Assembly: GCA_018292915.2 (NCBI GenBank)
Contig: JACVVK020000388.1
Coordinates: forward strand, 35,001-99,000
DNA: 64,000 bases
Source of the DNA: Batillaria attramentaria
Lineage: Eukaryota > Mollusca > Gastropoda > Batillariidae
Reading direction: 5' to 3'
In this document: one piece after another, positions 60,223 through 64,000 of the stretch
Layout of the letters: every line of letters begins with the position of its first letter
Numbering within the stretch: position 1 is the first letter of the stretch
Made by a program: the position numbers and the translations under genes
The notes under the pieces: generated by a model
Told to the model about the DNA's origin: nothing
Databases searched by the model: none
The model's input: only the letters and a program-made list of their open reading frames with translations

Positions 60223-62474
60223 TGGCATTTACTTAATTATCCACCCTTCCTCCCCGCTCCCCCCCCCCTTCCACCCTTCAACCCGTCTGTGTTGAAGGAG
60301 GGTCATTCAGAGCAGGCCTAATACTCTGTTAGCATCTAGGCTTGTTCTGTTTAAAGCTTGAGTGGGGGAGTAACTAAAAGTATTTTAGGGTTTCTAGACG
60401 CCTGAATGCAGAACTCTTAGGAGCAGAGCTTTTAAAAATGGCACCTCTTGCCCCCTAATTTTCTGTCTGCATCTGTTAATCTGTTACTGAAACGTCAAAC
60501 ACACTGTATCTCTGTTCGATACTAAAGCTATATTCAGCCTGTCTGCCGTGCGTTTTACACCATCTGTATATCCCACTTGTATATCACTGTACATTTTCAA
60601 TGTCAGTGTTTACCGTTGATGTATGTCTGTAGTCCTGTATGAAAATGCACCCTCCCCCCCCCCCCTAATTTTTTTTTTAAAAATTGTATCTCACTTGTAG
60701 ACGCGGTCGAAGGACCAAGCCATCTCCTTGTCGCCTCCCAGGATGAAGAACGCGCCGGCACGTGTGCAGTTCGTTCCGACCCCGTTCTTGCAGATGGAAA
60801 ACACTACGTCGGCAGACGTGTGGATGCCTTGCAGGTGGAAGCCAGCAAATACACGTGGATGACTCTGGTGCTCGTGGATCAAGTCCTCCAACTCGTCCAA
60901 GCTTTTGCCGCCAATGTCAAGGTTGTCGTACTTGTATCCGAGGCCAACGTAGTTGAAGACCTTCTGCGGGACGGCGTTGGCGCGGATGATCGGGTCAGGG
61001 TTAAGGTCGGTATTGTCGAACGGATGCATGGGCTCATGCATGAAGTTTACTGTAATTGGGGAAAATAATATAATAATAATAATACTCCTTCCTCAACACA
61101 CAGATTGGATTGAATGATCTGCAATCCTTCATCATTTTTGTGCCAGAGCGATGCAGGTGGCACTTTTTTAATTGGATTCTTTGGATGCTTTTATGAGTTG
61201 TAAGAAGGTTAACGACTACCGTCGGTGTCCTGAACTACTGACAAAATGTCCGAATATCAAGCACGCACTCGCGGCTTTTTCATAGTTGCCCCGTCTTTGA
61301 TATCACCCGTATGTATTGGAAAAGGACGTTAAACCCCCAAACACCCACCCACCCACCCCACCCAAGCACGCACTCGCGTTCTGACTGGCCACACATTGCT
61401 TTTCAAGCTAACCCTGAGAATGAAGGGAACCTGAGGGAACACAGGCAGGCAATGGACTGGCGTGCCTGCACTTCAAAGTTGAAACAACAACAGCAACAAA
61501 ATTTGGAGGAAGATCCTTAAAGCCTTAATGTTCGCAACGCCGCTGAAATGAACAACTGACGCTTTCGAAGCTGTAATGTTGTTTGCCAGATAATAATAAT
61601 AATAATAATGACGATTTTTATAGCGCCTAATCTCCGAAGCCGGAGCTCTAGGCGCTTTACAAATGTATACAAAAGGTGATAAATAAACACATGAATAATA
61701 GATAAATAATCAACTAAATAATAATAATAATAATAAATGGCATTTGTAAGGCGCATTTCTTTGGCATAAACTCAATGCGCCAAACTAGATTACCGTACTA
61801 AAAGCGTACATGTATACATAGATAGAAGGGTGTTTTATTTGGCCATTGCGACCGTTTTCGTGACTGTGGCTTCTAATATATGACAAATACGGTTTTCTGT
61901 AAGCCTACGGGACTCGGGACTCAGACTGGGACTCGACAAAACGTCTAGAAATAGCAACCTATCAGCGCCGTCTAGCTGGTCCTCAGTCCGCAACTAAAGA
62001 ACGCCATCTGCTCAGTACGCGGTACACTTCTACAACAACTAATACGCCGTCCAGAGTCACTACAACAGTCTCAGATGCTACATGTATATTGTGACCCAAG
62101 TGACTGATTCCAGCACACAGATTCAGAGCATTCGACGAAAAGCTTCCACGTGCAGTTGCATGCCTGTCATACGTATTGAGAGTAGAAGACTCGTACCTGC
62201 GCAGTCCGCTCGGTCGTGGGACTTGTGACGCCTCTTCTGCAGCTCCTGCCACACGGCCCAGATCTTGTCCACGAAGGAGTGGTGCACGAAGAAGATGGGG
62301 TCGTAGGAGGAGTAGTGGAGGGAGGAGAGAGCGTAGGTCTGGTGACCGCCCACCAGGTAGTGGATCGCGTTGTGGGTCACCTCGAACTGCACCTCGAAGT
62401 CGCAGAAGTCTTCCTGCTCCAGGGCCAGAAGAACCTCGTCGAAGAGCACGGAGTGTTGGCCGTCCTTGGAGAGC
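36534..62474 (-). CDS. Hemocyanin subunit, 3' part: end of FU-f, FU-g and FU-h (15 exons)
   Basis: Molluscan hemocyanins are giant extracellular oxygen carriers built from serial ~50 kDa functional units, each binding one O2 at a type-3 dicopper site. Spliced minus-strand exons give the rear of one unit (FU-f), a complete FU-g and a complete FU-h with its extra C-terminal domain and a stop at 36,534. CuA (HG..., C-C-x-HGM, WHRL) and CuB (HNAIH, FF-x-HH) motifs are read in order. The upstream units lie beyond 64,000. Exons: 62474-62197, 61049-60695, 59822-59659, 58671-58419, 58090-57906, 57335-57054, 55889-55665, 54174-53898, 52695-52571, 52249-51981, 50274-50130, 44314-44151, 43650-43338, 37812-37549, 36776-36534. 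Four exons contain small frameshifting indels, so this copy is either damaged or locally mis-assembled. No function-disrupting change is seen in the other eleven. Confidence 0.93.
36947..37330 (+). mobile_element. tRNA-derived SINE, type 2, copy 2
   Basis: In the last hemocyanin intron. Head 'TTGGTCTAGTGGTTAAAAGA' and 'AGGTTCGAGTCCCAC', core 'TCTCCGGGTACTCCGGCTTC', (ATT)n tail; same structure as 11,316-11,706. Confidence 0.8.
37352..37520 (-). mobile_element. Type 1 SINE
   Basis: Reverse copy with GTTTAACGTCCTTTTCCACC tail, 'GGCAACGAGAAAAAGGCCAG' and a diverged tRNA-like head. Confidence 0.75.
37549..37812 (-). CDS. Hemocyanin FU-h exon, end of sandwich and start of extension
   Basis: Acceptor TTTCCAG, donor CCTAAG|GTGTGT. 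Encodes '[20 protein letters not shown]', '[20 protein letters not shown]' and then '[19 protein letters not shown]', where the normal functional unit ends and the FU-h-specific tail begins. Open; the 5.5 kb intron upstream is packed with nested transposons. Confidence 0.92.
37880..37929 (-). mobile_element. Type 1 SINE tail, separated from its head by an LTR insertion
   Basis: 'CACGTCCTTTTCCACCACAT' is the SINE tail. The head of the same SINE appears to resume at 41,756. A TGTTACG...CGTAACA insertion lies between. Confidence 0.55.
38044..38476 (+). repeat. 61-bp tandem repeat, seven copies
   Basis: Units start at 38,044, 38,105, 38,166 and so on, each 'GAAGTTGCTACGTTTAGTTC' to 'TTTTCCGTGATCCA', almost identical to one another. 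The near-perfect identity implies recent expansion or gene-conversion-like homogenisation. Confidence 0.95.
39284..40870 (-). mobile_element. Family A element, copy 4 (full length)
   Basis: Reverse copy with both ends: 'AACAAGGAGGAACGGCCCCG' on the left and the palindrome 'GTTGTTTCTCTATAGAGAAA' on the right. It contains the integral type 1 SINE (39,497-39,668) and the subfamily block shared with copy 3. Confidence 0.85.
39497..39668 (-). mobile_element. Type 1 SINE within family A copy 4
   Basis: Complete head with 'GCGTTGGACTTTCAATGC' on the minus strand and 'GGACGTTAAACTCC' tail, at the same position as in copies 2 and 3. Confidence 0.85.
41426..41520. repeat. (TG)n microsatellite
   Basis: About 47 TG units with one interruption, inside the LTR; the other LTR has a shorter CA tract at the matching place. 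Confidence 0.95.
41756..41905 (-). mobile_element. Type 1 SINE head, interrupted by the LTR
   Basis: 'AAAGACGGGGCAAC', an inserted (CAA)n patch, 'GGGATTCGAACTCAGGACCA' (B box on the minus strand) and a tRNA-like head. The tail is missing at the LTR border. Confidence 0.65.
42268..42672. mobile_element. Foldback MITE with long TIRs and TTAA flanks
   Basis: 'AGGTCCGCAATCTCA' on the left pairs with 'TGAGATTGCAGACCT' on the right. Imperfect complementarity extends for about 140 bp ('CAGAGTTTTCAGCG', 'CCTATAAAA/TTTTATAAGG'). TTAA flanks both sides (42,264 and 42,673), as in piggyBac-type insertions. Confidence 0.6.
42758..43034. mobile_element. Short MITE-like element with GGCCC ends
   Basis: 'GGCCCGTATGTAAAACTCGA' on the left is complemented, with a few mismatches, by 'CCCCGACTTTTACATGTGGG' ahead of CC on the right. 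The interior is A-rich. Target duplication unclear. Confidence 0.5.
43338..43650 (-). CDS. Hemocyanin FU-h exon, C-terminal domain
   Basis: Acceptor GACGCAG, donor GAGAAG|GTGGGT. Encodes '[20 protein letters not shown]', '[20 protein letters not shown]', '[20 protein letters not shown]'. Open throughout. Confidence 0.92.
44151..44314 (-). CDS. Hemocyanin FU-h exon with the CuB site
   Basis: Acceptor CCTCAG, then '[16 protein letters not shown]', '[20 protein letters not shown]', '[16 protein letters not shown]'. The frame then meets a TAA in an (ATT)n tract, so the exon must end before it. The only phase-compatible border with the next exon is ATCAG|GCAATA, a GC rather than GT donor. All three CuB histidines are present. 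Confidence 0.9.
44489..44545. repeat. (CA)n microsatellite
   Basis: Pure CA run in the hemocyanin intron between the exons at 44,314 and 50,130. Confidence 0.95.
45104..45280 (-). mobile_element. Type 1 SINE
   Basis: Tail 'AGTTTAACGTCCTTTTCCAC', 'GGCAACGAGAAAAAGACCAG', B-box region 'CGAACTCACGACCCGAGCAT', head ending near 'CAGCTCCCC'. It lies just outside the left end of the Ginger1 element. Confidence 0.8.
45318..45548. repeat. Ginger1 left terminal inverted repeat
   Basis: Complement of 49,619-49,842. It contains many GGTCCCCC words and ends near 'TTTTAACTTTATTGTTA'. Confidence 0.88.
46438..48889 (-). pseudogene. Ginger1 transposase: integrase zinc finger, DDE core, GPY/F, 8-aa repeats, OTU protease
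   Basis: The likely start is ATG 48,889. Exon 1 (to 48,623) ends at GAAG|GTGAGC, an intron of 355 bp follows, and exon 2 resumes at 48,267 after CTCTCTAG in phase. The order of parts is: an H-H half finger ([12 protein letters not shown]), C-C half (CRSCCVCQ), core with [14 protein letters not shown] and HPETNGQRE (35 residues between the last D and E), [11 protein letters not shown] (GPY/F), about 13 copies of an ADPSxxPQ repeat, then an OTU cysteine-protease domain with GDGNCFFRS (catalytic Cys) and NLGHHFAPV (catalytic His). At least four lesions break the frame: near 48,835, near 47,560, near 47,370 and in the OTU domain near 46,695. The protease may act on ubiquitin-like conjugates; its role in transposition is unknown. 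Confidence 0.85.
46984..47283 (-). repeat. 24-bp minisatellite inside the transposase gene
   Basis: About 13 units of 'GAGGGGTCAGCCTGTGGATG' plus four bases, alternating two variants (GATGATA / GAGCATG). On the minus strand the unit keeps the coding frame and spells an eight-residue Pro-rich repeat ([16 protein letters not shown]). Confidence 0.95.
48957..49040 (+). promoter_or_regulatory. Two 41-bp direct repeats centred on CACGTG, upstream of the Ginger1 transposase
   Basis: 'TTTGACACGAGTCACGTGAC' plus 'GTGTCAAGAAGCGTGGCGA' occurs twice in tandem. Each unit is itself nearly palindromic (TTGACAC...GTGTCAA) around an E-box. Position 70-150 bp upstream of the transposase ATG suggests promoter or transposase-binding sites; this is inference. 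Confidence 0.4.
49079..49264. repeat. Perfect 72-bp inverted repeat with a 42-bp loop
   Basis: 49,079-49,150 is exactly complementary to 49,193-49,264. The loop repeats the sequence found just left of the palindrome ('GGCGACCGTTTTC-TCATCCC'). Located between the right TIR and the transposase start. Confidence 0.95.
49350..49431. repeat. (GT)n microsatellite
   Basis: Long GT run followed by GTGC and GA tracts to about 49,583, within the right end of Ginger1. Confidence 0.95.
49619..49842. repeat. Ginger1 right terminal inverted repeat
   Basis: Complement of 45,318-45,548, lacking a 7-base piece present in the left copy. Confidence 0.88.
50130..50274 (-). CDS. Hemocyanin FU-h exon between CuA and CuB
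   Basis: Acceptor CATGTAG, donor TTTGAG|GTGGGT. Encodes '[20 protein letters not shown]', '[20 protein letters not shown]' and 'EETNYCDFE', the helix before CuB. Open; phases fit both neighbours. The next intron (5.8 kb) holds the Ginger1 transposon. Confidence 0.9.
50406..50660 (+). repeat. Dispersed repeat, copy 1 of a direct pair
   Basis: Similar to 51,705-51,955 ('GGTGTTCCTCCC', 'GATAGTAAGATGATGCTA', 'GGGCCGCATTCCACGCTTCC', 'CCCGGGAACTACGGC'). Confidence 0.7.
50699..50914 (-). mobile_element. tRNA-derived SINE, further type
   Basis: On the minus strand a tRNA-like head with 'GTAGTGGTTAGCACTTCGGA' and 'GGGTTCGAGTCCCAGCC' is followed by an unrelated body. It abuts the 50.4 kb repeat copy, which may be its 3' part. 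Confidence 0.55.
51437..51600 (+). mobile_element. Type 1 SINE
   Basis: Complete: 'GGTCGAATGGTAGAGCGTTG', 'GTGAGTTCGATCCCGG', 'GTGGAAAAGGACGTTAAA', (CCCA)n end. Confidence 0.85.
51705..51955 (+). repeat. Dispersed repeat, copy 2 of a direct pair
   Basis: Direct copy of 50,406-50,660; ends just before the hemocyanin exon at 51,981. Confidence 0.7.
51981..52249 (-). CDS. Hemocyanin FU-h exon with the CuA site, three indels
   Basis: Acceptor ATCTAG, donor GGAAC|GTAAGT. Starts '[11 protein letters not shown]', shifts at about 52,216 into '[13 protein letters not shown]' (CuA ligand), shifts at about 52,177 into '[20 protein letters not shown]' and '[13 protein letters not shown]', then shifts at about 52,028 into '[16 protein letters not shown]'. 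All CuA ligands and the PYWDW motif are recognisable, so the sequence was under coding constraint until recently or the indels are technical. Confidence 0.85.
52279..52402 (-). mobile_element. Type 1 SINE, internally shortened
   Basis: 'GTTTAACGCCTTTTCC', 'GATATCAAAGACGGGAAGGC', 'GGCTATCCGGCTCCCC'. It fills much of a 320-bp hemocyanin intron. Confidence 0.7.
52571..52695 (-). CDS. Hemocyanin FU-h first exon
   Basis: Acceptor AACCACAG, donor CTGCAG|GTAAAA. Encodes the FU-g/FU-h linker and the first helices: '[20 protein letters not shown]' and '[20 protein letters not shown]'. Short but unambiguous. The intron between this and the next exon is only about 320 bp and holds a SINE. Confidence 0.88.
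53104..53490. mobile_element. Element whose inverted arms are arrays of CATTTCAGCGCC
   Basis: The left arm (53,104-53,200) holds six copies of TTTCAGCGCC-like words about 15-17 bp apart. The right arm (53,389-53,490) holds seven in reverse (GGCGCTGAAATG). The order of spacer variants (CACCA, GACGACTT, GTACA) is mirrored, so the arms pair over about 100 bp. A CT tract lies inside. Confidence 0.7.
53573..53730 (+). mobile_element. Type 1 SINE, diverged
   Basis: 'GGGCCGTGAGTTGGAATTCC', 'CCAAATATTTGTGCTGCC', 'GGAAAAAGGACGTTAAACC'. Confidence 0.7.
53898..54174 (-). CDS. Hemocyanin FU-g last exon and linker, two indels
   Basis: Acceptor TTCTAG, donor CATAAG|GTGAGT. Reads '[19 protein letters not shown]', then shifts frame at about 54,105 (extra A), continues 'TFAILGGPL', shifts again at about 54,077 (extra G), and resumes in a third frame as '[20 protein letters not shown]' to '[10 protein letters not shown]'. 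Its end phase does not join cleanly with the next exon, so one more indel near the 3' end is possible. Confidence 0.82.
54427..54515. repeat. GT-rich tract
   Basis: Interrupted GT/GGTGT repeats. Followed at about 54,595-54,660 by a SINE-like tail ('GGCGCCTAGAGC', (ATT)n). Confidence 0.9.
55064..55127 (+). repeat. Poly-G blocks separated by TT/TTGGA
   Basis: Four or more runs of at least ten G within about 64 bp. Could form very stable G-quadruplexes and may be unreliable sequence. Confidence 0.85.
55480..55642 (-). mobile_element. Type 1 SINE
   Basis: Complete reverse copy from 'GGTTTAACGTCCTTTTTCAC' to 'GGGCCACCCCGGCTCCCC', ending about 20 bp from the hemocyanin exon at 55,665. Confidence 0.85.
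55665..55889 (-). CDS. Hemocyanin FU-g exon, C-terminal domain, multiple indels
   Basis: Acceptor TCACCCAG, donor CTGCAC|GTTAGT. Family landmarks '[15 protein letters not shown]', '[14 protein letters not shown]', '[10 protein letters not shown]' and '[17 protein letters not shown]' are all present but in different frames. At least four small changes separate them: a shift near 55,826, a 4-base tandem duplication (AGCT) near 55,780, a 5-base tandem duplication near 55,745, and an extra A near 55,677. Tandem micro-duplications are an odd pattern for simple homopolymer sequencing error. Confidence 0.8.
56079..56150. repeat. (AACT)n then (GACT)n
   Basis: About 13 tetranucleotide units followed by five GACT units. 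Confidence 0.95.
56157..56316 (-). mobile_element. Type 1 SINE
   Basis: 'AAAGTCCTTTTCCACCATG', 'GGCAACGAGAAAAAGGCTAG', 'TCGAACTTACGACCCAAGC', 'CGGCTATACCCGCTCCC'. Confidence 0.8.
56364..56989. mobile_element. MITE with CAGTTAACTCCTAA ends
   Basis: Left end 'CAGTTAACTCCTAAACTG' then TCCACA; right end is the near-exact complement. Weaker complementarity continues inward ('AGACAGCACTAGACAGCACT' against 'GTGCTGTAGAGTGTTGTCT'). A G-run lies near the right end. No frame. Confidence 0.6.
57054..57335 (-). CDS. Hemocyanin FU-g exon with the CuB site
   Basis: Acceptor TTTTCAG, donor ATCCAG|GTACAT. Encodes '[20 protein letters not shown]', then '[11 protein letters not shown]', CuB ligands in [11 protein letters not shown] and [18 protein letters not shown], and '[17 protein letters not shown]'. 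Open throughout with all three CuB histidines. Confidence 0.93.
57906..58090 (-). CDS. Hemocyanin FU-g exon (PYWDW motif), one frameshift
   Basis: Acceptor CTCTTCAG, donor TTTAAG|GTAGAG. Encodes '[20 protein letters not shown]' and '[14 protein letters not shown]'. At about 57,957 (GTGG) one extra base shifts the frame. The expected continuation ([13 protein letters not shown]) resumes in the next frame and reaches the donor. Without the extra base the length matches the family exactly. Either a real lesion or a sequencing error. Confidence 0.88.
58419..58671 (-). CDS. Hemocyanin FU-g exon with the CuA site
   Basis: Acceptor ATTCAG, donor GTCAG|GTATGC. Starts in the linker ([12 protein letters not shown]) and enters FU-g: '[20 protein letters not shown]', then copper ligands in [10 protein letters not shown], in '[18 protein letters not shown]' (thioether cysteine before the second histidine) and the WHRL histidine. 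Completely open. Confidence 0.93.
58859..58935. repeat. (CA)n microsatellite
   Basis: Pure CA run in the FU-f/FU-g linker intron. The same intron holds C and G homopolymers (59,030-59,051; 59,513-59,537) and a SINE tail piece near 59,255-59,300. Confidence 0.95.
59659..59822 (-). CDS. Hemocyanin FU-f last exon and linker
   Basis: Acceptor TTTAG, donor CGTG|GTGAGT in phase 1. It encodes the last strands of FU-f ('[19 protein letters not shown]', '[17 protein letters not shown]', '[11 protein letters not shown]') and enters the short linker to FU-g. A phase-1 intron in the linker is the usual arrangement in molluscan hemocyanin genes. Confidence 0.92.
59939..60219 (-). mobile_element. Type 1 SINE between two (CA)n tracts
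   Basis: CA tracts at 59,939-59,997 and 60,161-60,219 enclose a reverse SINE (60,008-60,160; 'GAGTTTAACGTCTTTTGCCA', 'GCCGGGATTTGAACTCACGA'). Confidence 0.8.
60695..61049 (-). CDS. Hemocyanin FU-f exon, C-terminal domain
   Basis: Acceptor ATTACAG, donor TACAA|GTGAGA. It continues the FU with '[13 protein letters not shown]' and '[16 protein letters not shown]', then '[17 protein letters not shown]' and the sandwich strands up to '[15 protein letters not shown]'. All of these are standard landmarks of the hemocyanin C-terminal domain, which shields the copper site. Open throughout; phases with both neighbours fit. Confidence 0.93.
61262..61345 (+). mobile_element. Type 1 SINE, 3' fragment
   Basis: 'TTGCCCCGTCTTTGATATCA' through 'GGAAAAGGACGTTAAACCCC'; head missing. 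SINE-like tails with 'TAGGCGCTTTACAAATG' and (AAT)n lie nearby on the minus strand at about 61,585-61,740. Confidence 0.7.
62197..62474 (-). CDS. Hemocyanin FU-f exon with the CuB site
   Basis: Acceptor CACACAG at 62,475 and donor GCAG|GTACGA. The exon encodes the second half of a functional unit: an acidic stretch ([16 protein letters not shown]), the CuB ligands in [11 protein letters not shown], and the third histidine in [18 protein letters not shown]. It ends near ADCA, where the domain turns to its C-terminal beta sandwich. Fully open and well conserved. The upstream exon with CuA is outside the window, past an intron longer than 1.5 kb. Confidence 0.93.
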
Positions 62475-64000
62475 TGTGTGATTAAAGGTGTTTTTTTGTT
62501 TGTTTTTTTGGTTTTTTTTCCCCCTCCCCCCCCCCCCCCCCCCCTCTTCACCCCGGCCGTATGGCTCACCCGACTTAGTGGGCCCCCCTTCCTCTCAACA
62601 TCTTCCTACGCACCTGAGCTGTGTTTCCACTCCCAATGGAAGCGCGTTACCAATTGTACAGTGCCACCTATTTTCTTTCTTTCTTCCGGTTTTTTAATGT
62701 TGTTTCCATAGTAATGGAAACAACATAATAGGACGGGCTAAAATTTCCACGTTCATAGGCAAGCATCTGTGGTACAAACGCACGTCACTGCCGATCTCCC
62801 GCAGAGACGATTATGCAAGTGTAACTCTGACAATGACGTAAGAAAACCTGCGTCATCGATGCTGGCATGTATAATGTTCCGAACGCGCTTCTCCTCCTCA
62901 CTGAGTGCCGTCTGTGTGGATGTGTGTGTGTGTGTGTGTGTGTGAATTGTGTCCGGGCCCGTTTCTTCGAAGATACTTAACCGAATGGCTTCAAATTTGG
63001 GGTATCCAAATTTATCAAAATGTTACATTAGACGATTCAAGCGTGTGATGATTGCTTAAGTGATTTGGGAGTTATCGCCCTTTTGAGACAAGTTGGTTGT
63101 CTTTCGTTTACAGGCGTAATATTTATTTAAATCACTCAATTTTTTGGCAGTAGATAGCTTGAATACGGACTCTGAACAGAGTCACTACTAGAAAATGGTC
63201 GCTCTTATAGTTTTCATGTAAACCGAGCCTGAGATGACATTGCATGTGAACCCAGTTCAGATGCCTATTTCTCCGAAAATACTGAACCGATCGATTTCAA
63301 ATTTGGGGTTTCTAAATGAATCAAGATTGTTGAATAGAAGGCCCGATCCAGGTACGATTGCACACATGATTTGCGAGTTATCGCCCTTTTAAAAAAAAGT
63401 GGCTTTCTGGCGTTTAAAGGCGTAATATTTACCTAAACCACTCCATTTTTGGGACATAGATAGCATGAATACGGACTCTCAACTGAGTGGATTTTGGAGG
63501 TTGTCGCTTTTATACTTTTGGCGTAAGCCGTACCTGATGAAAGTGCTGGTGAACACACTTTAGATCTCAAAATCGCTCCTACTATACATAGATAATGAGC
63601 CTGGGGTGCCATAAAAAAATATACAAAAAAAATTAGAAAAATTCACCGCAGCCGTTGTCGTCAGTTTACTCGAAAATTTGTACTCGAAGCACATTTCCTT
63701 TACACAAGCCACGCGCCTCACAAACATCGCAGAAAAGGCACACGCGCACTGACGCAAAACTGTATCAGCGTCAGTTTGCCGACGTCATGTTTGATTGACG
63801 TGGGGGTGTGTCGTCACTTTTCGGAAGTTCTCTATTTGTAGACGGGGAAAGCGGGAGTTTCATTGATGTAGTGAGCTTTGTTTTTCCCACTGACTCTCAC
63901 TCAATAGCATAGTAGAGTGAGAGAACACCACATAGGTCTCAATGGAGCACATGCACAAACGCGGCTCGCGCAAGTCTGCGTGCGTGCGTGCGCGCGCGCG
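62475..64000. other. Hemocyanin FU-f intron, continuing past the window
   Basis: No further hemocyanin exon is seen up to 64,000. It contains a C run (62,527-62,545), family B copy 2, and a final AT/CG-mixed stretch with 'TGACGTCATGTTTGATTGAC' ending in a GTGC/GC run. Confidence 0.5.
62697..63595 (-). mobile_element. Family B element, copy 2
   Basis: Reverse copy of 33,073-33,951. Its palindrome end is intact (GTTGTTTCCATAGTAATGGA...) and is followed by 'ATAATAGGACGGGCTAAA', which copy 1 has partly lost. A GT tract is at 62,923-62,943. Non-coding. Confidence 0.8.

Noticed and set aside
36534..62474. Tyrosinase rather than hemocyanin
   Set aside because: Serial units, linker introns and the FU-h C-terminal extension are specific to hemocyanin.

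Overview
This is animal nuclear DNA, almost certainly from a shelled mollusc and most likely a gastropod. The evidence is the 3' part of a molluscan hemocyanin gene on the minus strand (36.5-62.5 kb). Its last functional unit (FU-h) carries the extra C-terminal domain seen in gastropod-type subunits. The background also fits: long introns, dense dinucleotide microsatellites, many tRNA-derived SINEs and many non-autonomous transposons. There are no bacterial operons, CRISPR arrays or functional rRNA/tRNA genes.

Layout. 0-0.5 kb: a probable coding exon of an unknown minus-strand gene leaving the window. 0.7-19 kb: mostly repeats, including a decayed non-LTR retrotransposon end (4.6 kb), a Harbinger-like MITE (6.8 kb), BEL/Pao and integrase fragments (8.3-9.0 kb), copies of several undescribed dispersed families, and a possible small minus-strand gene (16.3-17.5 kb). 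19.8-21.9 kb: an intact intronless plus-strand gene for a type I membrane protein with a C-type lectin domain, three EGF-like domains, Ig-like domains and a transmembrane helix. 22-36 kb: a palindrome-ended element carrying its own SINE, a decayed L1/Tx1-like LINE, a 2.5 kb satellite, a Ty3/gypsy-type LTR and gag fragment, and a degenerate array next to the hemocyanin 3' end.

36.5-62.5 kb: fifteen hemocyanin exons covering the end of FU-f, all of FU-g and all of FU-h to the stop codon. Copper-site histidines can be read in each unit. Four of the fifteen exons (in FU-g and FU-h) contain at least ten small indels, although protein similarity continues across each one. This means either a recently disabled gene copy or local assembly errors. 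The introns are packed with transposons.

The strongest find is a 4.5 kb Ginger1 DNA transposon (45,318-49,842) inside a hemocyanin FU-h intron. It has about 225 bp terminal inverted repeats, a CCGG target-site duplication, an integrase-like transposase with a GPY/F motif, and an OTU cysteine-protease domain. An 8-residue tandem repeat separates the last two. A second intron holds a nest of insertions: a SINE split by an LTR, which is split by a TIR element, which is split by a palindrome-ended element that itself carries a SINE. Two element families (called A and B here) share a terminal palindrome and a neighbouring motif, and may form an undescribed transposon group.
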